Assembly (NCBI GenBank): GCA_030512335.1
Contig: JAULSU010000005.1
Span: forward strand, 248,001-312,000
Direction: 5' to 3'
Source: Immersiella caudata
Taxonomy: Eukaryota; Ascomycota; Sordariomycetes; Sordariales; Lasiosphaeriaceae
DNA: 64,000 bases
Part shown: piece after piece, positions 56,905-64,000 of the stretch
Layout: every line of letters starts with the position of its first letter
How positions within the stretch are numbered: the first letter of the stretch is position 1
Position numbers and translations under genes: made by a program
The notes under the pieces: generated by a model
Database searches by the model: none
What the model was told of the DNA's origin: nothing
What the model saw: only the letters and a program-made list of their open reading frames with translations

Positions 56905-57600
56905 TCAAGGAGCTGGTTCATCCACTGTGGCTGTCTTTTCAGCTTTCTTATCGTTCTGGCCCGCCGTGATCTCAATGGTGACCTTTGCGTTGTCAGCCGA
57001 TGCCCTGACAGTTAACAAAGGATGGGGGTCATACTGGCCCGTCGTTGACCAGAGCAACCTGCATCATGGCTTGGAAAACTCCATTTTGGACTTTCTCAGG
57101 GGTATAGCCCTCCTGGACTTTCCGGTAGAAGCAGTCATACAAACGCCGAGCTTCGTCACCATTTAGGGCCCCATGGAAATCAGGTTTGTTGCCTTTCTTA
57201 GTACTGGCAAGCAACGTAAACTGAGAGACTGCGCATCATCATCAGAATCCGATGCACGCATCTACTCGGGGCAGGCCATGCTCACCGCAGAGGACTTCAC
57301 CGTTGATGTCCTGTACGCTGCGCTTCCATCGTGCTCCCGAATCATCGTCCCATAGCTTCAGCTTCAGGATTTTGGACGCCAATCTTTCCGCATCCTTCTC
57401 GGTGTCACCCGGCGCCATGGCGGCAAGAACTAGAATCCCATTGCCTATTGACGAGACGACCTTCTGGTCTACTGTCACGGATGCAGAGAGCACTCGCTGA
57501 AGGATAGCTGCATTGGCTGGGTAAGCGCTTTGGCTGGTGAGTCCATTGGGGCAGAACCCGAAAAGGAAGGGATTACGGATAGTTGGAATATACCCTTCAT
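56905..57600 (-). CDS. DTD1: D-aminoacyl-tRNA deacylase
   Basis: Four exons on the minus strand (57600-57594, 57516-57286, 57228-57035, 56982-56905) give 169 aa. The fold-defining motifs are present: RVLSASVTVDQKVVSSIGNG at the start, SQFTLLASTKKGNKPDFHGA with the SQxTL motif, and NDGPVTIEI with the cross-subunit Gly-cisPro motif that excludes L-amino acids. Known function: homodimeric cytosolic hydrolase that frees tRNA charged with D-amino acids or glycine. The central exons and the last junction (GGGCCA to GTCACC) are secure. The first exon is inferred: only ATGAAGG, then a GTATAT donor, gives an in-frame start (MKANAAILQRV) that matches the usual MK-AxLQRV beginning. The nearer ATG in NAAI is out of frame. 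The C-terminal Lys/Glu tail is short and not conserved in the family. Confidence 0.88.
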
Positions 57601-58433
57601 TCTGTATGTCTGCGACGCAAAGGCAACATGTACATGTGAACGAGCGTCAAGAGGAAGTTCTGTCTCTCGCTTGGGAAGGCCTGTCTACAATGAGGCTGGT
57701 AAGTTTGGACTTTGTTGAATGCGACGGGACTTCCTTGCTGGCAAAGGCAGTGGGGTGGGCCGAGTTTCTCCAATCCCTGCTTTTCGTTTGGAGGATTCAT
57801 GTCGCCGCCAAGTCGCTCTCTATCAGGTTTTGTTAGCGAAGCCCGAAACACCTGAGAATCCAGCGACAAAAAACGCTGTTAGATGCTTAGAAAGCTCAAA
57901 ATCAAACTTAACCAAGAGAATTCGCTACTTTAGTGCCAGAATTCCCAGAGTTTGGCCCGAAGGTTCGAAAGGCTTTGAGGAAAGGGTGGAGCCATTTAAG
58001 TGGGCCAATAGTGAGGTACTGCACGAACCACTTCACCAACGCGGCGGGCGGTGGCCAGCCGCGCCTCAAGCTGGTCCTGGCTCTGATTTGGTGTTTGCTG
58101 TGAGCGTGGATTGTCTCATGAGTTGCACCAAACATCATCCCCAGACCGCAAACGACGCAAACAACGTTTGCGCATCCCGATTTCGGTAGCAACCCGCAAC
58201 TACCCATCAGGTAAGCACGCCCTCTGTGTGACGTATCACGCCCTACTATCGATTCCCGGAGACCAAAAGCTAATCTGGGGAGCTCACACAGCGCCCGGCC
58301 ACATTTCCTGGTCAACTCTTCGCCATCACGAGCGAGCTTTGCGTTGGCTGTGGCTGCGCAACGATACCACCGTGCCCCGTTTACCCTCCGGGTTTAATCC
58401 CTCCGCCAGCAGAGCTGGCAATCCACCGACACG
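57601..58433. promoter_or_regulatory. Divergent intergenic region between DTD1 and NOT3/5
   Basis: The 0.83 kb separates two divergent housekeeping genes and must contain both promoters. No specific site is recognised. Confidence 0.4.
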
Positions 58434-60506
58434 ATGGCGGCGCGCAAGCTTGCACAAGAAGTCGACAAATGCTTCAAGAAGGTCGGCGAGGGGGTTGCTG
58501 AATTTGAGGCCATCTACGAGAAAATCGAGCAGTCCAACAACCCAGCGCAAAAAGACAAGCTGGAAGACCAGCTCAAGCGCGAGATCAAGAAGCTGCAGAG
58601 GTTGCGCGACCAGATCAAGACATGGGCGGCGAGTAACGACATCAAGGACAAGGCTCCTTTGCTAGAGCACAGGCGGCTGATCGAGACGGTTGGGCTCCCG
58701 GGAATCATCACCACGCCGCTAGGCTAACATGTCGACAGCAAATGGAGAAGTTCAAGGCCGTAGAAAAAGCCATGAAGACCAAGGCGTATTCGAAAGAAGG
58801 GTTATCAGCAGCCGCGAAGCTGGATCCCAAAGAGCAGGCCAAAATGGAGGCAAGCGAGTTCCTGAGCAGCATGGTCGACGAGCTCGAACAGCAGATCGAG
58901 ACCCTCGAGGCGGAAGGCGAAGCGATACAGGCCACCATGAAGAAGGGCAAAGGGCATAGCGCAAAGGCGGAGCGTATGGCCACGATCGAGGCCATCATTG
59001 AACGGCACAAATGGCACCAAGGGAAGCTGGAGCTCATCCGGCGGTCACTGGAGAACGGGGGCGTCGAAACGGAACCGGTGACGGATCTTGAAGAGAGCAT
59101 CCGATACTACGTGACCGACGGCATGAACGACGACTACGTCGAGGACGAGGGCATGTACGACGACCTCGATTTGCAAGAAGAAGAGGACGCCTACGGCATG
59201 AACCAAGAAGGTGATAAGGGGTCTTCGCAAGACAACCAATCGATACAAGGCGATTCCATCGAGCCTGAACCGAAAGCCGTGAGCGCGCCTTCAGCGAAAC
59301 AGCGGCCCACGACAGACACGGCGACAGCGTCGGCCGGGCGGCGGCCTTCTACGCAACTTAAGTCCCCCCTCCCAACGCTGGCGACGGTACATACAACGTC
59401 GCTCGCCACTATCAGCAATGGTGCACCAAGCAACATCGGCATGAAACCAGCGTCCGTCCCGACGAGGCCGGCTGGAGAAGGGCTCAAGTACGCGAGTGCG
59501 GCTGCAGCCGCAGCTGCCAGTGACAAGAACAATGTTGGGATTGCACCCCTACCCCCACCGCCATCAACGACGCCCGCAGCTCAGCCTAGGACAAGCACGA
59601 CAAGCTCTCCGAATATCACCCATGCACAGCCTGTGGCACAAGAGAGGTCACCCAACCCTGTACCAGCTTCAGCAAGTGCGCCGTCCGCGAATACCCCATC
59701 ACCGGCGCTGTCAAACAAGACCGACAGCAAAGCGAGTGTATCTCGGGGCAAAGCACCAGCGCAACCGGCACCAGTAGAACCCGTAGAGCCTCCTGTCAAA
59801 GGTCAGCAGAGCCGCGCCACCGTGCCTGTCTCACAGGTTACTGACAAACCACCCGCAGCACAAACAAATGGTGTTGCCAATGGCATTCGACCCATAGAAG
59901 AAGAGGAAGAGGAAGAAGAGGACGAAGAGCAGGCCTCCATCTACCACCTTCCCTCGTCGCTGCATGATCTGGTGGAGCAATTCGAGGTGCACAAGAAACG
60001 GCCTGCACCGCTGAGCGCACCGTCAACGCAAAGGATGATGGCCATGTCGGAAACAAACAAGCCCGAAGTGCTAGATGGAGAACCGCCCAGAAGCTACCAC
60101 CCAGATGTCAGGTACCATAGCCATGCCCATTTCCCACAAGAACCTCTGGCGATATTCGACGACTCCCGGCTCTACAGCAAGATCGACCCGGATACTCTGT
60201 TTTATGTCTTCTACTACAAGCAAGGCACATACCAGCAATACTTGGCGGCCAAGGCCCTGAAGGACCAGAGTTGGAGGTTCCACAAGCAGTACCAGACATG
60301 GTTCCAGCGGCATGAGGAGCCCAAGTCGATCACGGAAGAGTTTGAGCAAGGCACATATCGCTTCTTCGACTACGAGAGCACCTGGTAAGTCCCAGCGCAA
60401 CCGCTTGTCCCCGCTTACGCACAGGGCAAAACTGACGTTTCCTAGGATGAACCGCCGAAAGGCTGACTTCAAGTTCGCGTACAAGTTCTTGGAGGACGAT
60501 GTATGA
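58434..60506 (+). CDS. NOT3: CCR4-NOT complex subunit Not3/Not5
   Basis: Exons 58434-58688, 58739-60384 and 60446-60506 encode 653 aa. The first junction restores [20 protein letters not shown], a hallmark of the N-terminal Not3 coiled-coil domain (1-235), which opens [20 protein letters not shown]. The middle is a Pro/Ser/Ala/Thr-rich disordered linker with an acidic run, [11 protein letters not shown]. The C-terminal NOT box begins near [20 protein letters not shown] and includes [20 protein letters not shown] and [20 protein letters not shown]; the final 20 residues ([19 protein letters not shown]) come from exon 3. Known role: scaffold subunit of the CCR4-NOT deadenylase, linking mRNA decay to translation. 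Ascomycetes often have a single Not3/Not5 protein, so either name fits. Confidence 0.95.
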
Positions 60507-62960
60507 GTTAGCATTTCCAGCACAAATAGGGGGTATTTGATCAGGTGAGCCCAAAAGCTCATGCCTGCAGCCGTGTATTGGGGTTTGTACGGAGTAGCAA
60601 TATCGCGATTCTCGCGAGGATCTTGGTGGCAAGTTTGGTCTGCTTATGAAGCGATTTTCCGCAACAGGAGCTTTCACAATGAGTGCCATGGCAGCTTGTC
60701 GGCTGCTCGCGCTTCGACCCCATCCTGAGGTCAGGGGGCAGCAAAAGTGCAACTGTGCGAACGGCGGCTGGGACCAAACGCCCATTTTCAGCTCCCCTGA
60801 AAAAGCCTATGCAAACGCCGGCTGCTGGGCATGACGTGGATGGTGCAGTAAGTATTGCGGCTCTTCTCGCCGCTGTTTGGGACGGTGACTCCCGCAGCCT
60901 GCGCCGAGCGTGCTCTCAGCTGCTATTGAAAGATTCTTTGATGGAGCAAGTGCTGATCGAGGAAGTGAACATCCCATCTCCGTGGCCCCCAAGTCTGCCT
61001 CGGAGAACCAAACTGGTAGGTAAACTGCTCGGAAGTCGATGCCGCACCATCGTCGGGATGGCACCTTGAGCATGTCGGTGTCAACTTGAGAGGCCGCTAG
61101 CAAGAGTGGAGTGGCAGTGAATGATCGCGCTCGTCAGCCCTGTTTTCCCGAGCGCAGCGCAACCATCACGACGGCTGGCGCCATCTGATTGGCGTCCCCG
61201 CTCATCGCTTGCGTTCACGATGGAAAGGCAACATCACCACCCGTGCGCCAGGGACACGCTGCATCGGCGCCCCTGCAGTTCGCGGTTCGCCCGGAAAACC
61301 GCCAGGCCTGCTGCGTGGAAGCAGTTGCCTTCTTTCTATGCGCATCTGGCCAGCGGCGGGGACCTCTCCTTCGTGCGGCAATATGCTAAAACGCGACAGC
61401 ACAATGTGCGAGGGCAAGGCTCCGGAACCCGGCCAACGTCCCCAGATCTGGTTCGCAAGAAGCACTATTGCCGTGGGGGGCTTGCGTCAGGGCCATTGCT
61501 CACCGAAAATTGCTAGGGGATTCAGTCTTGACTCAGCCTGCTGCACGTCGACTCGAGGTGAAGCGTTGTGTTTGACCTTGCGGGAAGTCACAGCCTGGTT
61601 CCCCACCTCGGTCGTTTCATTCGCCAACTCCTACACGGCAGGCAGCAGCAGCAGCAGCCTTTCTCTCCTTCGTCTACGCAAGTATTGCTGTGCGACATTC
61701 AACGCACGCCCTTTTCGAGCAACTTTCTCCGAGTTTCGAAATATAACATCGGCCCATCGAACGCCCGAGGCCTGCTGGCATGGGCGGCAGCCAATCTGGT
61801 TGGGCGGACCCTCAGCCCTCCAATGGGCTCTGCGTTTGCCTTTTCCCATGCTGAAGCAGTCTCCCAAGGCTGTCTCTCCATCTCCCAATGCTCCTCCCGC
61901 TGTCTGTCATCTACTCTCTGTCCGGAACGTCGTCCGGGTCCCGGCGGGTTCTCGCAGTTGAAATGCCTCCCAGTCAGCCCTGGCTTGTCGAGGCAACTGC
62001 CGCAACCCTCAACGGCGACCAATGAGGTGGTTCAACTAGCAATAGTCTCTTTGAGTTTGTTGCGCCGATATACAAACTACAACACCACTTACATTCACAC
62101 ACAAGCATAAGCAGGCCGGGCTGAGTGAGGTCTCCGCCCAAACCCTGGCCACCCCAGAGTGTGCAGCATGTAGCGTCCCGTGTCGACAGCCACCCTCACC
62201 GAAGATGATGGCTGGTCTCGGTAGTCCCCGCTCCACCATTGCAGATAACATGGCGATGAGCCACCGCCTGCCGCAGTGTTAGGCATAGGTCCACATTCTT
62301 CGCCTGCATGCTTCCCTGCCGCCGACCAGATAGGCGACCGGTGAGGCTGCCACTGCACGCAATGTCCAAATTCTCCAGAAAGACATCTCAACTGCGCTGG
62401 AATCAAGCTTCAGGACGCTATTGAATGTTGCGTCAAACAACCAAAAGTGCTCGTTTCAGCCATCTCGGCCGCCCGGCCTGCTTGGGCAATCTGGACTCTC
62501 CTGTACGTAAGTCAGGTGCGGCATTTAGACGCCCAGAGTGCGAAGCCGAAGCCCTCTCTTTATACCCCCACCCCGGGTCTTCCTTCGCTCGCCTCACCTT
62601 AGGTGAGCGAAGTGTTATTCCGCTTCACTTCTTCTTTGGGGGGGGGGGGGGGGGGGGTCCGCAACAGCCGCACGCCTGATCCCTGGCCAGGGTATATCAC
62701 CTGGAGCATTCCTCGGCCAGAATCATCGGGAGGATGCAGCATCACACCACTCGACACACACATCACCAACTCCTCCACCCTCCGCTACCCTTGCTTCCGT
62801 CCTACCTAACTTCCTTAGTGGTATGTACAGGTTCATTGTGTGAGGTTGCCAGACGCTCATGGCTTTCCCAGGCCGCTCTGTCCTTCAAGTTATCTGAAGC
62901 CTGGAGCTCGGTACTACCTCTTAACCTACGACGCTGCATCATTTTTCAACCGTGGACCAT
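60507..62960. other. Long intergenic region, about 2.4 kb, with a 20-base G run
   Basis: No gene is supported. CAG repeats of low copy number lie at about 61640-61660. An uninterrupted run of about 20 G occupies about 62638-62657. The right end is probably the promoter and leader of the zinc-finger gene. Confidence 0.5.
62638..62657. repeat. Poly-G homopolymer (about 20)
   Basis: CTTCTTTGGG continues into a run of G to give about 20 in a row, about 300 bp upstream of the zinc-finger start codon. Exact length is prone to sequencing error. Confidence 0.85.
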
Positions 62961-64000
62961 ATGGAATACTCGAGCAGCTACGACTTCAGTCAGGACTACG
63001 ACAGCACAAGCTTCTACGGCGGAGCAAGCTATCCATATCAATACCAACATGGCGGCACCACGAGTGGCTCGTACACCATGGTGCGGGAGATCTCCAAATT
63101 CTCCAACAACAGCGACGAAAGTTCCTGCGACCAGGAGCTCTCAGCAGCGGTCAATGAAGATTACTACGGAGCTCAGCCCAGTTACGGGGGCGGCATGAAT
63201 GGCGGGTGCTACTCCGCAGAAGACTATTCGGCCCATATCAAACAGGAGCCGGGGCTCTATGAGGAGGTCCCAGAGTCTACCAATGCCCTCAGCATCGCCC
63301 AAATTCTTGCCTACACGCCGAAAGAGCTCGAAGCTGCTGCCAAGGCCATCACCAAGAATGCCACTTCATTGCTCGCCAACAACAGCTTCGACCCCGCCAA
63401 CACGTTATACATCACGCCCGGCGCCATCGAGGAAAGGTCTTGGGGCACGGGTGAAAAGCGGCAAGCAATACAGGACGTACTCGAGTCTTATCTCTTCTAC
63501 TACTACTACGAGAACCCGAGTAACACTTCTGAACCCACTGCATTGCTTCTGGATGAAGCTGCTTGCCAGATCCAATGGTGCGTGGAGGGAGAAAAGACTC
63601 AGGAGATCTGTCGCTTTGCCATACTTTGCGCCCTTCAGAGTCTACGAGGCAACACCGGATCGCCGGCTTCTGAGAAACACCAAACGCCGGCGAAGTCATC
63701 AGAAAAGGGGCATTACCCCTGTCGTTTCGCAGACTGCGGCAAAGTCTTCGGACGGTCTGCCGACTGTGACCGTCATGAGAAGATGATCCACACGGATGAA
63801 GGCGACAGAAAGAGCTATTATTGCGACTACAAGAAGTGCCCACGGCACACAACCCCCTTCTACCGACAAGACCACTATCGTGACCATTATCGTGATCAGC
63901 ACTTCGAAGACCTGCTTCGGCGATCGGTCAAACCACCGAAAGATTGGTGGGTCAGTCGCGCCTCTGCTCTTCGCAGGAGCTGGTTCCGGTGCAACAAATG
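62961..64000 (+). CDS. C2H2 zinc-finger protein, 3' end outside the window
   Basis: The frame from the ATG at 62961 is open to the right edge (346 complete codons) with no stop. The first 100 residues are rich in Tyr, Ser and Gly (MEYSSSYDFSQDYDSTSFYG). A helical region follows (NALSIAQILAYTPKELEAAA). CRFADCGKVFGRSADCDRHE then begins a C2H2 finger with spacing C-x4-C-x12-H-x4-H, ending KMIH. YYCDYKKCPRHTTPFYRQDH with YRDHYRDQH could form a second, less regular finger. KDWWVSRASALRRSWFRCNK follows. Such two-finger fungal proteins are usually nuclear DNA-binding factors; the target is unknown. No intron is needed within the visible part. Confidence 0.82.
   Translation, partial: MEYSSSYDFSQDYDSTSFYGGASYPYQYQHGGTTSGSYTMVREISKFSNNSDESSCDQELSAAVNEDYYGAQPSYGGGMNGGCYSAEDYSAHIKQEPGLYEEVPESTNALSIAQILAYTPKELEAAAKAITKNATSLLANNSFDPANTLYITPGAIEERSWGTGEKRQAIQDVLESYLFYYYYENPSNTSEPTALLLDEAACQIQWCVEGEKTQEICRFAILCALQSLRGNTGSPASEKHQTPAKSSEKGHYPCRFADCGKVFGRSADCDRHEKMIHTDEGDRKSYYCDYKKCPRHTTPFYRQDHYRDHYRDQHFEDLLRRSVKPPKDWWVSRASALRRSWFRCNK

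Overview
The window is nuclear DNA of a filamentous ascomycete, most likely a Sordariomycete. The evidence is short introns (about 50-180 nt) with GTRNGT donors and CTRAC branch points, HET-domain genes, an AT-rich block that looks RIP-mutated, and fungal-type proteins (Bud2-type RasGAP, DNMT5-type methyltransferase, Not3/5, Cyp40). I cannot fix the genus from sequence alone. Exon borders were placed by hand and checked for reading-frame closure.

Layout. Positions 1-830 hold the 3' end of a decayed hAT transposon. Positions 830-3900 are an AT-rich, gene-free block. Positions 3900-17700 form an accessory zone: three broken HET (heterokaryon incompatibility-type) genes, one intact HET gene (11268-13451), a phospholipase D-like gene (6123-8193), and an inverted repeat around the third HET relic. 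From about 17.9 kb the window is more conserved: thioesterase and Pus9/Rib2-type pseudouridine synthase in a divergent pair, bZIP factor, MFS transporter, secreted Thr-rich protein, and ureidoglycolate lyase. Then come a very large DNMT5-type DNA methyltransferase/SNF2 gene (37561-45865, minus), a 2H phosphoesterase, the Bud2-type RasGAP, Cyp40, D-aminoacyl-tRNA deacylase, Not3/5, and a C2H2 zinc-finger gene that runs off the right edge.

The most interesting object is the DNMT5-type gene. Its methyltransferase half and its SNF2/RING helicase half lie in one open frame except for a single in-frame TAG at 42115-42117, just before the helicase Walker A motif. Both halves keep their catalytic motifs. 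The downstream frame has no ATG ahead of Walker A, so the helicase could not simply be made as a separate protein. The TAG lies in the loop of a small predicted hairpin, with U before the A, which is the preferred setting for sexual-stage A-to-I mRNA editing in Sordariomycetes (UAG to UGG). A nonsense mutation of CpA-to-TpA type, a weak in-frame intron, readthrough and a sequence error are the alternatives.

Several long intergenic stretches (20.4-23.2, 24.2-28.1, 32.2-34.5, 60.5-62.9 kb) show no gene I can support.
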